60,978 bases of DNA from Peptostreptococcus sp. MV1 (GCF_000758885.1 NZ_JRNB01000003.1:1-60978); one strand, 5' to 3'; positions 45,798 to 55,309 are shown, counted from the stretch's first letter. Made by a program: numbers and translations. The notes: generated by a model from the sequence alone, not told the origin.

Positions 45798-46577
45798 TTA
45801 TATTTCAAAGTACTTGTCAACACCATTGGCAATACCCTCTACTATCTTGGCCTGGTATTCTTGAGTCTGCATCAACCTGTCCTCATGTGGGTTTGACATA
45901 AAGCCCATCTCTATAATGCTGACTGGTATCCTACACCAATTGATACCACTCATATTATTGGTCTCTATTAGCCCCTTGTCGGCCGCACCTGTAGAACTAA
46001 GCATCTGGACCAGGATCAACTGTGATAGACGCCTGCTATCCCTAACAATATCCGGTGTATATGGATTATCGCTGGCTGGACACATTGTCAGCATACCAGA
46101 AGTAGATGAATTGGAATCTCCATTGGCATGAATCCTTAGAAATATTCCATCTGTATACTGGTTGGCTATTTCTGCCCTGCCCTTATTACTGATAGGACAG
46201 TGATTATCTTCCCTTATCATAACAACCCTATAGCCCCTTGCCTCTAGTTCGTCTCTCAACTTTAGGGATACGTCCAGGTTCAACTGGTACTCTGTGACAC
46301 CTGTCACCACACCAGCAGTTCCAGATGACAGCATAGGCTTGGACTGGCTAGCACCAGGACCAATTGGTTCTAGTTCATTCATCGGAGCCTCTTGATGACC
46401 GGGGTCTATTACCACTGTATGCCTTACTACAGCTTTTTTATCTTTATCCCTAGAAGTCTCCCTATGAGACTGGTTGGACTGTCCCTTGTCCACTTGACCA
46501 GAATTTTGTGGACCACATGCAACTAGGACAAATGAAACCACTACCAACAATGATAATACATAAATAAATTTTCTCAT
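45798..46577 (-). CDS. N-acetylmuramoyl-L-alanine amidase lipoprotein
   Basis: The 259-aa protein has a lipoprotein signal (VSFVLVACGP, lipid-anchored Cys21), a Ser/Asp/Lys-rich linker, and an Amidase_3 domain that cuts the bond between muramic acid and the peptide stem. Zinc ligands are visible in HTVVIDPGHQE, the following Glu region, and LRIHANGDSNSS; the catalytic Glu is in VSIIEMGFMSN. It would act on the outer face of the membrane in cell-wall turnover or cell separation. The extended -10 promoter ahead of it touches the terminator of the OPT gene. Confidence 0.92.
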   Translation of the reverse strand: MRKFIYVLSLLVVVSFVLVACGPQNSGQVDKGQSNQSHRETSRDKDKKAVVRHTVVIDPGHQEAPMNELEPIGPGASQSKPMLSSGTAGVVTGVTEYQLNLDVSLKLRDELEARGYRVVMIREDNHCPISNKGRAEIANQYTDGIFLRIHANGDSNSSTSGMLTMCPASDNPYTPDIVRDSRRLSQLILVQMLSSTGAADKGLIETNNMSGINWCRIPVSIIEMGFMSNPHEDRLMQTQEYQAKIVEGIANGVDKYFEI

Positions 46578-46673
46578 TAATTACCCTACCTTCTTAAATT
46601 ACCTAAAGTCGCCTTTATATTAAAAACTCACTCTTGACTATTTATATCACAATAACTAATCCTACTTCTTTTT

Positions 46674-46679
46674 ATTATA
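46674..46679 (-). promoter_or_regulatory. Extended -10 promoter of the amidase gene
   Basis: TTTTTGTGGTATAATA on the minus strand has TATAAT at 46674-46679 with the TGn extension. Its 5' side is the T-tract of the OPT terminator. No -35 is evident. Confidence 0.6.
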
Positions 46680-46683
46680 CCAC

Positions 46684-46708
46684 AAAAAGCGACTACATAA
46701 GTAGTCGC
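46684..46708 (-). terminator. Terminator of the OPT transporter gene
   Basis: GCGACTAC (46689-46696) and GTAGTCGC (46701-46708) form an 8-bp GC-rich stem with an ATAA loop, followed by TTTTT on the minus strand. Confidence 0.9.
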
Positions 46709-46739
46709 TCTTGGTCAATATTAATTTCTAATAAAATTA

Positions 46740-48662
46740 TTAGTCATCTGTCTTCAATTTCGTAGCCATAATTGCTATCACGGTTGCGATTACCATTGCA
46801 ATCAACAATACAATAGCCATGCCGTTACCTGCAGCGAATCCCTTAGGACCATCTCCGCCAATTACACCAGCTACCTGAAGTATGATACCTATTAGACCTA
46901 TGATAGATCCACCAGCAACTAGACCAGAAGATAAACTAATACCCCTAGATACTCTTGCTATCTTTTCAGTTTCAGACTTGGCCATCTTTTCTACCAAAAC
47001 TCTAATAAGGGCACCTATCAAGATTATAGAACTTGTAGAAATTGGTAGGTAAAAACCAATAGCAACTGTCATGATTGGAAGGTCTAGGAAGAACATAAAT
47101 AGGGCCATTACAACACCTACTATGATCATTACCCATGGCAACTCTCCAGACATGATACCAGATGTAAGTGTAGCCATCAAGTTAGCCTGTGGTAGGGCAA
47201 ATGGAGGGTTAGCTCCTGTAATTGACAACTGGTCAGCAAGTAGGATCATTACTCCTATTACAACAACAACACCAACAATACCTGCTATAGCATAGTGCTT
47301 CTGCATTTCTGGCTTGTTACCTCCGATTACAAATGTAACCTTCTGTGACTGTGTATATCCACCTGCCATAGCTATGGCAACAACTATAAATGATGCAAAC
47401 ATCAATAGAGTCTTGTTACCAGCCGGGTCAGTCCATCCTGCTATAACGAATATTAGAGTTGCTATAACTAGAGATGCGATTGTCATACCTGAAACTGGTA
47501 AGTTTGAAGTACCTATAGTACCTGTCAATCTACCTGCAACTATTACAAATAGAGCTGATAGTATGAATGATATAACTATACCAACAATAGCCATTATGAT
47601 ACTTCCTGATACCATTACGGCACCAACAAAACCTATTATTATACCACCGAATAGTATTAATTTCTGAACTGTAGAACCTTCCTGGTTTCCACCGGCTGCC
47701 TTAGCACCCATTGTCTGCTTGATAGATGTAACGATAACTGGTATAAGTTTGATAGCTCCTATTACGCCACCACACAACATCATACCTGCACCTATATACT
47801 TGACATAGGCTCCTGAAATTGTATTTACATCCATCTGTCCTATAGCTGTAGATGCATTATTCCAAACTACGTGCCCTTGACCAGCCATATCTGAGAAGTA
47901 ACCTATCAAAGGTAGTATACCGAAGTTTGATAGGATTGATCCAGCAAACATTGCTAGTGATACTTCTAGACCAACTATAAATCCTATACCTAATAATAGT
48001 GGGTTGGCTTCTATTTCAAACTTGAACTTGTAACCTGTTTCTCCCAACTTACTGTAAACACTGTTACAGATATTTAGGAATGAACCTGTTAAAACTGTTA
48101 TAATACCACTGATTACAAATCCTACACCCATAAACTTAACTGAGTCACCAGCACCTTCTGATGCAACAAGTGTTTCAGATATAGCCATAGATTCTGGGTA
48201 CATTAGGTTACCGTGTTCTTCAACTATAAGATAGTCAAGAACTAGAGATGCAATACCTAGACCGAATAGGACACCTCCAACTCCTATTACTATACCTTCG
48301 ATGAAAGATATCTGGCTTCCAACCAATAATATAGCTGGTAACACGAAAATCAAACCGCTGGCTACTGACTCACCACCACTGGCCATACCCTGAACAAGGT
48401 TCTTTCCTAGTAGACCCTTCTTCTTTGCAAATGCAGCTATAAAGGCAGAACCTATTATGGATCCTGGTATACCGGCAGCAACCGTTAACCCAGCCTTCAT
48501 ACCTGAATAAGCTGTAGAAGCCGCAAACACTATTGTTAAAATCAAACCGATAATCATAACAACGGCATTCGAACCTCTCTTTGTCTCATCAGTGTTGTAA
48601 GGTATATAATCTTTACCCTTTACACCACCGTAAGCTTCTTTTGATAATTTTTTAGCACTCAT
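46740..48662 (-). CDS. OPT-family oligopeptide transporter
   Basis: The 640-aa integral membrane protein has about 14-16 hydrophobic segments, as usual for the OPT family (bacterial YSL-like branch), which imports oligopeptides by proton symport. Signature regions include FAASTAYSGMKAGLTVAAGIP near 47-67, GESVASGLIFVLPAI near 103, and MYPESMAISETLVASEGAG near 165. ATG 48662 follows AAGGAAGG by about 11 nt; a GTG two codons earlier is better spaced and may be used instead. A peptide-fermenting lifestyle would suit it. It has its own promoter and terminator. Confidence 0.93.
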   Translation of the reverse strand: MSAKKLSKEAYGGVKGKDYIPYNTDETKRGSNAVVMIIGLILTIVFAASTAYSGMKAGLTVAAGIPGSIIGSAFIAAFAKKKGLLGKNLVQGMASGGESVASGLIFVLPAILLVGSQISFIEGIVIGVGGVLFGLGIASLVLDYLIVEEHGNLMYPESMAISETLVASEGAGDSVKFMGVGFVISGIITVLTGSFLNICNSVYSKLGETGYKFKFEIEANPLLLGIGFIVGLEVSLAMFAGSILSNFGILPLIGYFSDMAGQGHVVWNNASTAIGQMDVNTISGAYVKYIGAGMMLCGGVIGAIKLIPVIVTSIKQTMGAKAAGGNQEGSTVQKLILFGGIIIGFVGAVMVSGSIIMAIVGIVISFILSALFVIVAGRLTGTIGTSNLPVSGMTIASLVIATLIFVIAGWTDPAGNKTLLMFASFIVVAIAMAGGYTQSQKVTFVIGGNKPEMQKHYAIAGIVGVVVVIGVMILLADQLSITGANPPFALPQANLMATLTSGIMSGELPWVMIIVGVVMALFMFFLDLPIMTVAIGFYLPISTSSIILIGALIRVLVEKMAKSETEKIARVSRGISLSSGLVAGGSIIGLIGIILQVAGVIGGDGPKGFAAGNGMAIVLLIAMVIATVIAIMATKLKTDD

Positions 48663-48721
48663 TATCACAATTTCCTTCCTTTTAAAATTTAAATTAAAAA
48701 TAATATTTTAATTCAAGTTCT

Positions 48722-48727
48722 ATTATA
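48722..48727 (-). promoter_or_regulatory. Extended -10 promoter of the OPT gene
   Basis: TTTTGTGGTATAATAG carries TATAAT at 48722-48727 with a TGn extension. It shares 15 identical bases (TTTTGTGGTATAATA) with the amidase promoter 2 kb away. Confidence 0.6.
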
Positions 48728-48756
48728 CCACAAAATACTGGTCTGTGGTGGTTTTT

Positions 48757-49659
48757 CTATATATTAACCATCCAATTGAAAATATATCTAGTTATTTCAT
48801 CCCTATTTAACTCATTTAATATTTCATGCCTACAATCCGGAAATAACTTTTTAATAACTTTTTCAAATCCCTCTTTCTTGAGGATCGAATAGTACTTGTC
48901 TACTCCTTTTCCATAGTCACCAACAGGATCTTCTTGGCCAGATATCAAAAGAATTGGAAGGTCTTTGGGCATCTTGGCTATATTTTTCTCCTTGGCTACA
49001 TAGTTGACCCCTTCAAATATAGCCCTATACATGCTGACAGAGGGTATGAACCTACAATACCTATCAGCTAGGTAAGAATCCACAGTAGTCTCATTCCTAG
49101 TCAACCAGTCAGATACGGTCCTCTTGTTCTTAATCCTGTCATTGTAGGACCCCAGTGAAGTCACATGCAGAAACTTACTCTTGTACTTGTCACCCTTAAA
49201 CATCTTCATAAGACCTGATGCAAGCAGTCCAAATCTAGAAGCTGATAGGGGAACCTGTCCAGTCCCCATTACGATTAGTCCGTCTATCCTATCTCCATAT
49301 AGGGAGGCATATGTCCTAACAGCAAAGGACCCCATAGAATGTCCCAACATAATATAAGGTAGATCTGGGTACTTGGCTGCCGTCTGTCTCTGAAGGTCTG
49401 CAATATCCTCAACTAAGTCCATCCATCCTGCAGTAAATATGCCAAAGTTCTCTTTGTCTCCAGCCGTCCTTCCATGGCCCATATGGTCATTGCCAACTAC
49501 TACATATCCTTCTCGATTTAATTCCTTGATAAACCTCTCATACCTGCCAATATGCTCTATCATACCGTGAACTATTTGCACAACTCCCCTAGGATTGTCT
49601 ACAGGCCACTCAGACGCATATATATTTCTTTCTCCATAATACCATTCCAACTTATCCAT
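48757..49659 (-). CDS. Alpha/beta hydrolase, monoacylglycerol-lipase type
   Basis: The 300-aa cytosolic protein is a Hydrolase_4 (lysophospholipase/monoacylglycerol lipase) member. Visible elements are the oxyanion-hole VQIVHGMIEHIGRY, the nucleophile elbow MLGHSMGSFAVR (Ser near 113), the acid Asp in ISGQEDPVGD, and the catalytic His in PDCRHEILNEL. The start at 49659 has AAGGAG 9-10 nt upstream. It may release fatty acids from lysophospholipids or monoglycerides; the exact substrate is not determinable. It is probably transcribed alone. Confidence 0.9.
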   Translation of the reverse strand: MDKLEWYYGERNIYASEWPVDNPRGVVQIVHGMIEHIGRYERFIKELNREGYVVVGNDHMGHGRTAGDKENFGIFTAGWMDLVEDIADLQRQTAAKYPDLPYIMLGHSMGSFAVRTYASLYGDRIDGLIVMGTGQVPLSASRFGLLASGLMKMFKGDKYKSKFLHVTSLGSYNDRIKNKRTVSDWLTRNETTVDSYLADRYCRFIPSVSMYRAIFEGVNYVAKEKNIAKMPKDLPILLISGQEDPVGDYGKGVDKYYSILKKEGFEKVIKKLFPDCRHEILNELNRDEITRYIFNWMVNI

Positions 49660-49712
49660 CCAAACCAACTCCTTACTCTTAAACAAATACTGCCCTTAAA
49701 ACTTATTTATAG

Positions 49713-49889
49713 CTAAAAATCCACCCTATAGACACGTGATTTTTCAAATACCTTATCTATGTCATAATAGAACATGCTTTCATCTGGCTCCAATAGCCTT
49801 TTTCGTAAGTGGCTGCACTTATTCCAATCAAATTTCTGAATTTTAAATCCATTTAAGCTGATTATACTCTCATCAACTTTTTCTTTCAA
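49713..49889 (-). pseudogene. Possible gene remnant or small ORF (58 codons)
   Basis: An open frame from a TTG at 49889 to the stop at 49713 encodes a coding-like peptide containing FKIQKFDWNKCSHLRKRLLE, then MFYYDIDKVFEKSRVYRVDF. No ribosome site is convincing, and a stop codon lies just upstream, so it is more likely the 3' end of a decayed gene than a functional small protein. I do not recognise the family. Confidence 0.35.
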
Positions 49890-49949
49890 GGTATATTTTC
49901 CAAAGCTTTAGAATATGCTATATCTTGAAATATGAAGAATCTTAACAAG

Positions 49950-49980
49950 AAAAAGAGAGCTATAAGCCAGCTCTCTTTTT
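49950..49980. terminator. Bidirectional terminator downstream of the flavodoxin
   Basis: A 12-bp perfect inverted repeat (AAAAAGAGAGCT at 49950-49961 and AGCTCTCTTTTT at 49969-49980) has T-runs within the stem on either strand. It probably ends the DUF3793-flavodoxin transcript. Confidence 0.75.
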
Positions 49981-50143
49981 AAACGATTATTTTATTTTTT
50001 GGGTATGTCAAAAAACTTAATTTACTATTATATAAATCAAATTACTAAATATACTAATTTATTCTTCACTATTACTTTATTTAAATTTTTAATGTATATT
50101 AGTACATGAAATGACTAACTGTAATACCAGCAGGTATTTATCA
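49981..50143. other. AT-rich non-coding stretch 3' of the flavodoxin gene
   Basis: This 163-nt stretch is very AT-rich. A short hairpin, AATACC AGCA GGTATT, lies near 50129-50144 directly after the flavodoxin stop. I see no gene here. Confidence 0.5.
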
Positions 50144-50569
50144 CTACTTAGCGAATGTTTCTCCTAGTTCTACGCACATAGCTAGACCTTCATCATTTGG
50201 AGTTTCGTTGATGATCAATCCATCATCAAATAGGTTAGCACCAGCATCTTCTACTCTTGACTGCCAGTTTCTCATCCATTCACCATCTCCCCATCCGTAT
50301 GAACCGAATAGAGCAACTCTCTTACCACCTATTGAACCTTCTGCATCTTCAAAGAATGGTTCAAATTCAGCTTCTTCTAGAACTTCTGATCCCATTGATG
50401 GGCAACCGAATATTAGAGATTCATAGTCCTTTACACTCTTATCTGGGTCATTTGATATGTTGATTACATCGTATTCAACTCCAGCCTTAGCTAGACCTTC
50501 ACCAATAGCCTCTGCCATTGCCTGTGTATTACCTGTTCCACTCCAATAAAAAACTCCAACTTTCTTCAT
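50144..50569 (-). CDS. Short-chain flavodoxin
   Basis: The 141-aa FMN protein carries one or two electrons at low potential and can replace ferredoxin in iron-poor conditions. It has the FMN phosphate loop YWSGTGNTQAMAEAIG near 9-24 and the isoalloxazine loops around GCPSMGSEVLEE and FGSYGWGDGEWM (the stacking Trp and Tyr). AGGAGGAATTAC precedes the ATG. It is 13 nt downstream of the DUF3793 gene, a pairing common in Clostridia, and the operon has a near-consensus promoter with candidate Fur half-sites. Confidence 0.94.
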   Translation of the reverse strand: MKKVGVFYWSGTGNTQAMAEAIGEGLAKAGVEYDVINISNDPDKSVKDYESLIFGCPSMGSEVLEEAEFEPFFEDAEGSIGGKRVALFGSYGWGDGEWMRNWQSRVEDAGANLFDDGLIINETPNDEGLAMCVELGETFAK

Positions 50570-50582
50570 TTTGTAATTCCTC

Positions 50583-51167
50583 CTATGCTATGTATAATTG
50601 ATTTTTAAACTGGTCTAATATATTTTCCAAGCACTCTCCGCAACTCATCTTTTCCATCATCATACATCTAGACCTATCATATAGTTCGAACAACTCCTTG
50701 GCCTCTTCAGTATCACCATAGACCTTCCAATAGCCACTGTACTTATAATTCTTACCATTATTCTCAATAAATCCTAAGATATCTGATACAGGATAACCCA
50801 AAAAAGCACCGATTTCATGGGGAAAGTCTCCCTTGCTCATCCTCATCTTCAAAGTAGCAATATACCTGTTCAATGACCAAGAGCTAGAGTAACCATAGTC
50901 CTCCAAGATTGTATTTACATCGGCCCTTCTCAAATACTTGTAGAGTTCGGCTTGCTTATAGACAAATACTAAAATCCTCTGACCACACTCACATATTGGA
51001 TTAATCTTTATATCATATTTTCCAAATTTCCTATTATAGTACTGAACCAGTCTACCATATTCGGGCAACTCTTTCTTAGATATGGATACCAGATTAGAAA
51101 CCTTTGCCCCAGTCAGTACCGGCGAACAGTAGTATGCGAGTATGTTTTCAAACTTTAAATCTGCCAT
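50583..51167 (-). CDS. DUF3793 family protein
   Basis: The 194-aa cytosolic protein belongs to DUF3793. It starts MADLKFENILAYYCSPVLTG, has ICECGQRILVFVYK near 60, IGAFLGYPVSDILGFIENNG, and ends with a Cys-containing helix (MMMEKMSCGECLENILDQF). The ATG at 51167 follows AAGGAAGG. The family is repeatedly found beside flavodoxin and iron-related genes, and the ECG and CGEC Cys residues might bind a metal. The molecular role is unknown. Confidence 0.88.
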   Translation of the reverse strand: MADLKFENILAYYCSPVLTGAKVSNLVSISKKELPEYGRLVQYYNRKFGKYDIKINPICECGQRILVFVYKQAELYKYLRRADVNTILEDYGYSSSWSLNRYIATLKMRMSKGDFPHEIGAFLGYPVSDILGFIENNGKNYKYSGYWKVYGDTEEAKELFELYDRSRCMMMEKMSCGECLENILDQFKNQLYIA

Positions 51168-51214
51168 AAAATATACCAACCTTCCTTAGATGCAAGACTG
51201 AATTTTTATATCAA

Positions 51215-51421
51215 TCAAAATCTATTATTATTATAGCAAGCTTGATAATTCCTGTCAATACTTTTTGATAATAATTTTCGACAGTTTTTACACTTTTCTT
51301 TATTAAATGTATTACAAATTGATATTGCAATTTTGGTAAATGTATTATCTTTAAATCTGCATAAATCAAAAGATTTTTCATATAAGAATTTTATCGATAT
51401 CTCTTTTACTATATAACTCAC
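51215..51421 (-). CDS. Hypothetical 68-codon cysteine-containing ORF (doubtful)
   Basis: An open frame read from GTG 51421 encodes a basic peptide with Cys clusters (ICNTFNKEKCKNCRKLLSK). A strong Shine-Dalgarno AGGAGGTGA overlaps the GTG itself, so the start would be misplaced; an ATA codon lies at normal spacing. The last third also contains the consensus promoter of the DUF3793-flavodoxin operon. Real gene, remnant or chance frame cannot be decided from sequence alone. Confidence 0.3.
   Translation of the reverse strand: MSYIVKEISIKFLYEKSFDLCRFKDNTFTKIAISICNTFNKEKCKNCRKLLSKSIDRNYQACYNNNRF
51230..51258 (-). promoter_or_regulatory. Promoter of DUF3793-flavodoxin, possible Fur control
   Basis: Consensus -35 TTGACA (51253-51258) and -10 TATAAT (51230-51235, extended TGCTATAAT) have an exact 17-bp spacer on the minus strand. 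Two ATTATCA motifs, as in Fur-box halves, lie in the spacer (51244-51250) and upstream of the -35 (about 51266-51272). Confidence 0.8.
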
Positions 51422-51452
51422 CTCCTAAAACCCCTTTTATATGAAAAACACA

Positions 51453-51604
51453 AATAGACCTTGTAAGTAACAATTGGAGAAGAATTACAGTAATATCATT
51501 ACGAAGATGAAGAACAGAAAATTCAAGTGCAAAGCACGTTTGAATTTTTCTGAATCAAGCAACGATATTACCAATTCTTAATCCAAGTTAATACAAGGTC
51601 TATT
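51453..51604. repeat. 152-bp imperfect palindrome after glyS
   Basis: Outer arms AATAGACCTTGTA (51453-51465) and TACAAGGTCTATT (51592-51604) are perfect 13-bp inverted repeats. Inside them GTAATATC (51490-51497) pairs with GATATTAC (51564-51571), AGAATT (51481-51486) with AATTCT (51573-51578), and an apical hairpin AAAATTCAA-GTGC-AAA-GCAC-GT-TTGAATTTT spans 51518-51548. The whole element can fold as one long rod on either strand. It resembles a MITE or a structured RNA. It lies between glyS and the start of the doubtful Cys ORF. Confidence 0.75.
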
Positions 51605-51621
51605 AATATTTACCTATAAAT

Positions 51622-53691
51622 CTACTTATACACTATCTTTGACAAGTCGCATATCTTCAGCATAGCCTTATAGATATTAGCAAGTAGGGCCAACCTATTC
51701 TTTCTAACATCCATATTCTCATCCATTACCATGACTGTATCAAAGAAAGCATCTATGGCTGGCTTTAATGAAGCAAATGAATCAAGAGATTCTGTATACT
51801 TTTTCTGTCCCATAAGGCTTTCTATATCCTTTTCTACTAGGACAAACTTAGCATATAAGTCTTTTTCTGCACCTTCCACAAAGGCTCCTTCACTTATATC
51901 TAGTCCTTCAGACTTTTCTGCTAGTGTAGATACCCTGTTGAAGGCTACTAGCATATCATTTAGACTTGGCTTGTCTATCCAAGCATTTATCGCCTGGGCC
52001 CTAGCATATAGGTCGGACATATTCTTTTCATCACTAGCCAAGACTGCATCTACAACATCATACCTGATGCCCATATCCTTGAACATTACCCTAGTCCTAT
52101 CATTGAAGAAGGCAACTATCTGGCCAACTACTGCATCCTTATCAAAGTCTACACTTGAATACTGGTCAAGGGCTAGTCCTGCCAACTTGGCTATATCTAG
52201 CTCTATATTCTTTTCTAGCAATATAGTCAGGATACCTAGACACTGACGTCTAAGGGCAAATGGGTCTGCTGATCCTGTTGGCTGGATACCTATAGCAAAG
52301 AAGCCTGCAATAGTATCTATCTTGTCTATAATTGACAAAATAGCACCTTCTGTCGACTCAGGAATCTGGTCTCCACTAAACCTAGGCATATAGTGTTCAT
52401 ATATAGCCTGAGATACTATAGGATCTTCACCATCTAGCTTTGAGTATTCCATACCCATATATCCCTGTAACTCATCAAATTCAAATACCATACTAGTCAC
52501 TAGGTCTGCCTTAGATAGGTAGGCTGCCCTTTCTAGTAGGTCTTTATTAGCTCCTGTTTCTATAGCATCAGCTAGCTTACCTGCTAGTAGGTCTAGTCTT
52601 TCTGACTTGTCTAGTAGGGTACCTAGCTTTTCCTGGAATACAACTGTATTCAACTGCTGCCTATAGTCTGCTAGAGACTTCTTCCTGTCTTCATTGAAGA
52701 AGAATAGGGCATCTGCCAACCTAGCCTCTAGGACTTTTTCATTACCCTTCTTTACATTTTCTATCATGTGGTCGCTACCATTTCTAACAGCTATAAAGTT
52801 AGCCAATAGGTCACCCTTGTCATTTACTACTGGGAAGTACCTCTGGTGGGCCTTCATTGGAGTCTTTACTACCTCCTTTGGTAGACTAGAGTATTCCTTG
52901 TCAAACTCTCCGTAAAATGCTGTCGGATATTCAACTATATATGTTACCTCTTCTAGTAGGTCTTCATCCATGTCTACCCTACCATTGATACTAGCTGCCA
53001 CCTTGTCTATCTGGTCTCTAATTATAGCCTTCCTCTTGTTCTGGTCAAGGATTACATAGTTTTCTTCTAATTTTGCTAGATAGTCTTCTATGCTTGTTAC
53101 CTCTATTGACTTGGCTCCTAGGAACCTGTGTCCTACAGTCTTGTTAGAGGCTATTATACCTTCCATGTTCACTGGAACTATCTTGTCATTCATCAAGGCC
53201 ACAAGCCACCTGATAGGTCTCACGAACCTCATATTCTTGCCTCCCCAACGCATTGACTTAGGGAATACTACTGCCTTTACTATATCGACTAGGACCTGAC
53301 TCAAAATTTCCTCAGTTTCCTTGCCTTCCTCTTTTAGGGTTGCATATATATATTCAGTTCCATCTAGGTCCTTGAAGTATACATCAGCCTCTGTAAGACC
53401 CTTGCCCCTCATAAATCCTAGGGCTGCCTTTGTGAAACTTCCGTCTTCTTCCAAGGCTATCTTCTTAGATGGACCCTTTACCTCTTCTTCTAGGTCTGCC
53501 TGCCTATCAGCCAAGCCCTTGACCACTAGGACTAGTCTTCTTGGTGTTGCATATGTTTCAATACCAGAAAAATCAACCCTGTTATCTGTTAAGGCCTTTG
53601 TAAGGTTGTCCTTTAGCTGACCAAGAGTAGACTCCACAAACCTTGATGGCATTTCTTCTACGCCTATTTCATATAATAGATAATTATTCAT
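51622..53691 (-). CDS. glyS: Glycyl-tRNA synthetase beta subunit
   Basis: The beta subunit of the bacterial alpha2beta2 glycyl-tRNA synthetase binds tRNA and completes aminoacylation. The 689-aa protein starts [20 protein letters not shown], has [20 protein letters not shown] near 147-166, a central HD-like region ([20 protein letters not shown] near 380) and the C-terminal anticodon-binding DALR-like domain. I use the ATG at 53691, which overlaps glyQ by 8 nt and has AGGTG before it. Length is normal for the family. Confidence 0.97.
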   Translation of the reverse strand: MNNYLLYEIGVEEMPSRFVESTLGQLKDNLTKALTDNRVDFSGIETYATPRRLVLVVKGLADRQADLEEEVKGPSKKIALEEDGSFTKAALGFMRGKGLTEADVYFKDLDGTEYIYATLKEEGKETEEILSQVLVDIVKAVVFPKSMRWGGKNMRFVRPIRWLVALMNDKIVPVNMEGIIASNKTVGHRFLGAKSIEVTSIEDYLAKLEENYVILDQNKRKAIIRDQIDKVAASINGRVDMDEDLLEEVTYIVEYPTAFYGEFDKEYSSLPKEVVKTPMKAHQRYFPVVNDKGDLLANFIAVRNGSDHMIENVKKGNEKVLEARLADALFFFNEDRKKSLADYRQQLNTVVFQEKLGTLLDKSERLDLLAGKLADAIETGANKDLLERAAYLSKADLVTSMVFEFDELQGYMGMEYSKLDGEDPIVSQAIYEHYMPRFSGDQIPESTEGAILSIIDKIDTIAGFFAIGIQPTGSADPFALRRQCLGILTILLEKNIELDIAKLAGLALDQYSSVDFDKDAVVGQIVAFFNDRTRVMFKDMGIRYDVVDAVLASDEKNMSDLYARAQAINAWIDKPSLNDMLVAFNRVSTLAEKSEGLDISEGAFVEGAEKDLYAKFVLVEKDIESLMGQKKYTESLDSFASLKPAIDAFFDTVMVMDENMDVRKNRLALLANIYKAMLKICDLSKIVYK

Positions 53692-54568
53692 TTCTTTCAC
53701 CTGCCTTCAATAATGGATATCCTAGTTCTTCTCTCTGCTTGACATAGGATTCTGCTACTATCTTGGCCAAAGACCTTATCTTGCCTATAAAGGCAGCTCT
53801 CTGGCTAACACCGATAGCACCCCTAGCTTCTAGGGTATTAAATGTATGAGAACACTTCAATACATAGTCATAGCAAGGTATTACTAGACCTATTTCAGCT
53901 AGACGCACTGCCTCTGCCTCATACATATCAAATAGCTTGAATAGCATTTCTGCATTACACTCATCAAAAGCGTATCTAGAATTTTCATATTCCTGCCTTT
54001 TGAATACCTCTCCATAAGTGATTTCGTCATTCCATTTTAGGTCATAAACGCTATCAACATCCTGTATATACATACCTATTCTCTCAAGACCATAAGTGAT
54101 TTCTCCAGTCTCAAGTTCACATTCAATATTACCTACCTGCTGGAAGTAAGTGAACTGAGTGATTTCCATACCATCTAGCCATACTTCCCAACCTAGGCCC
54201 CACGCACCTACTGTAGCTGCTTCCCAGTTGTCCTCAACAAACCTAATATCATGCTCGTCTGGATTGATACCTATAGCCCTTAATGACTCTAAATATAGGT
54301 CCTGTATATCATCTGGTGATGGCTTAAGGATTACCTGAAACTGGTGGTGCTGGTAGAGCCTGTTAGGGTTTTCTCCATACCTACCATCTGCTGGCCTTCT
54401 TGATGGTTCTACATAACAAACACTCCATGGCTCAGGCCCTAATGACCTAAGAAAAGTATTAGGATTCATAGTTCCGGCACCCTTTTCTACGTCATATGGC
54501 TGTGTCATTATACAACCTTGCTTTGCCCAGAAATTTTGCAAAGTCAAAATCATTTCTTGAAAATTCAT
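53684..54568 (-). CDS. glyQ: Glycyl-tRNA synthetase alpha subunit
   Basis: The alpha subunit holds the class II catalytic core that activates glycine. The 294-aa protein starts [19 protein letters not shown] and has the signature [20 protein letters not shown] near 53-72, [20 protein letters not shown] near 124 and [11 protein letters not shown] near 160. It lies immediately upstream of glyS with overlapping ends. Only about 100 nt precede it and no T-box is seen there; expression probably comes from the upstream recO-DUF4342 region. Confidence 0.97.
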   Translation of the reverse strand: MNFQEMILTLQNFWAKQGCIMTQPYDVEKGAGTMNPNTFLRSLGPEPWSVCYVEPSRRPADGRYGENPNRLYQHHQFQVILKPSPDDIQDLYLESLRAIGINPDEHDIRFVEDNWEAATVGAWGLGWEVWLDGMEITQFTYFQQVGNIECELETGEITYGLERIGMYIQDVDSVYDLKWNDEITYGEVFKRQEYENSRYAFDECNAEMLFKLFDMYEAEAVRLAEIGLVIPCYDYVLKCSHTFNTLEARGAIGVSQRAAFIGKIRSLAKIVAESYVKQREELGYPLLKAGERNE

Positions 54569-54666
54569 AAATATCTCCTCCTGATTAGTCTATTTTCTCC
54601 TTTTGATTTTTGAGTCTTATAAACTGCTATTTTTCTTTAAATCTTATATTTTTTGGCTTTTTGTGC

Positions 54667-55272
54667 TTATTTTTCTTCATCATCCTTTTTGGGATCATCT
54701 TCCTTGATCAATTCATAGATTATATCATCACTTGAATCATCGCCCTCTTCGTCCTTGGATTTTTTAAATGCCCCCCTTATATCATCAAAAGAATTGAAGA
54801 TTATTTCTTTTAATATTTCTAATTTTTCCGGTGTCAAACTACCCATATCTACGCTTTCCCCGCTAGTTTCATCTGTGATCAAGACTGAGTACTTGCTAAG
54901 AACTGCTGCTGATAGGCCAAGTAGTGACAAGACTGGCATAGCCGCTATACCCAATACACCTACTGTCAAAGGTATGTTTAGGACAACCTTGCCCTCTTTT
55001 TGTACTATTATCCTAACAACTGTAGTCTTTTTGAATAGGTCAGCTAGCTGACCCCTAATTTTTTCTGATTCCTGGGATATATTCTCCCCAAACCTGCGTA
55101 TCGATTCTTTTTTGTTCTCAAAACCTGTATCTTTCTGACCAGATTCAATGTATATTATTGCTTCTAGTACATTTCCATCAGTCTTGATTAAGGCTTCTCT
55201 AGCTTCCTTGTATGTTGCGTATGGAAGTCTATCCAATACTTGGTCTACCATCTCGATTGTTATCTGTGACAT
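54667..55272 (-). CDS. UBA-like/DUF4342 domain protein
   Basis: The 201-aa protein begins with a UBA-like three-helix domain (MSQITIEMVDQVLDRLPYAT, then YKEAREALIKTDGNVLEAII), followed by a linker and a DUF4342 domain with VRIIVQKEGKVVLNIPLTVG and a hydrophobic segment near residues 115-140. The tail is acidic (EDDPKKDDEE). The start at 55272 has AAAGGATGATAATT ahead. It sits between recO and glyQ, a position seen in other Clostridia. Function unknown; the hydrophobic segment suggests a membrane association. Confidence 0.82.
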   Translation of the reverse strand: MSQITIEMVDQVLDRLPYATYKEAREALIKTDGNVLEAIIYIESGQKDTGFENKKESIRRFGENISQESEKIRGQLADLFKKTTVVRIIVQKEGKVVLNIPLTVGVLGIAAMPVLSLLGLSAAVLSKYSVLITDETSGESVDMGSLTPEKLEILKEIIFNSFDDIRGAFKKSKDEEGDDSSDDIIYELIKEDDPKKDDEEK

Positions 55273-55309
55273 AATTATCATCCTTTCTCAAGCTATAAGT
55301 ACTTAGTAC

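Noticed and set aside
54569-54666. Possible T-box riboswitch ahead of glyQS
   Set aside because: Only about 98 nt lie between the DUF4342 gene and glyQ, too short for a T-box with its terminator, and no AGGGUGGNACCGCG-like stretch is seen.
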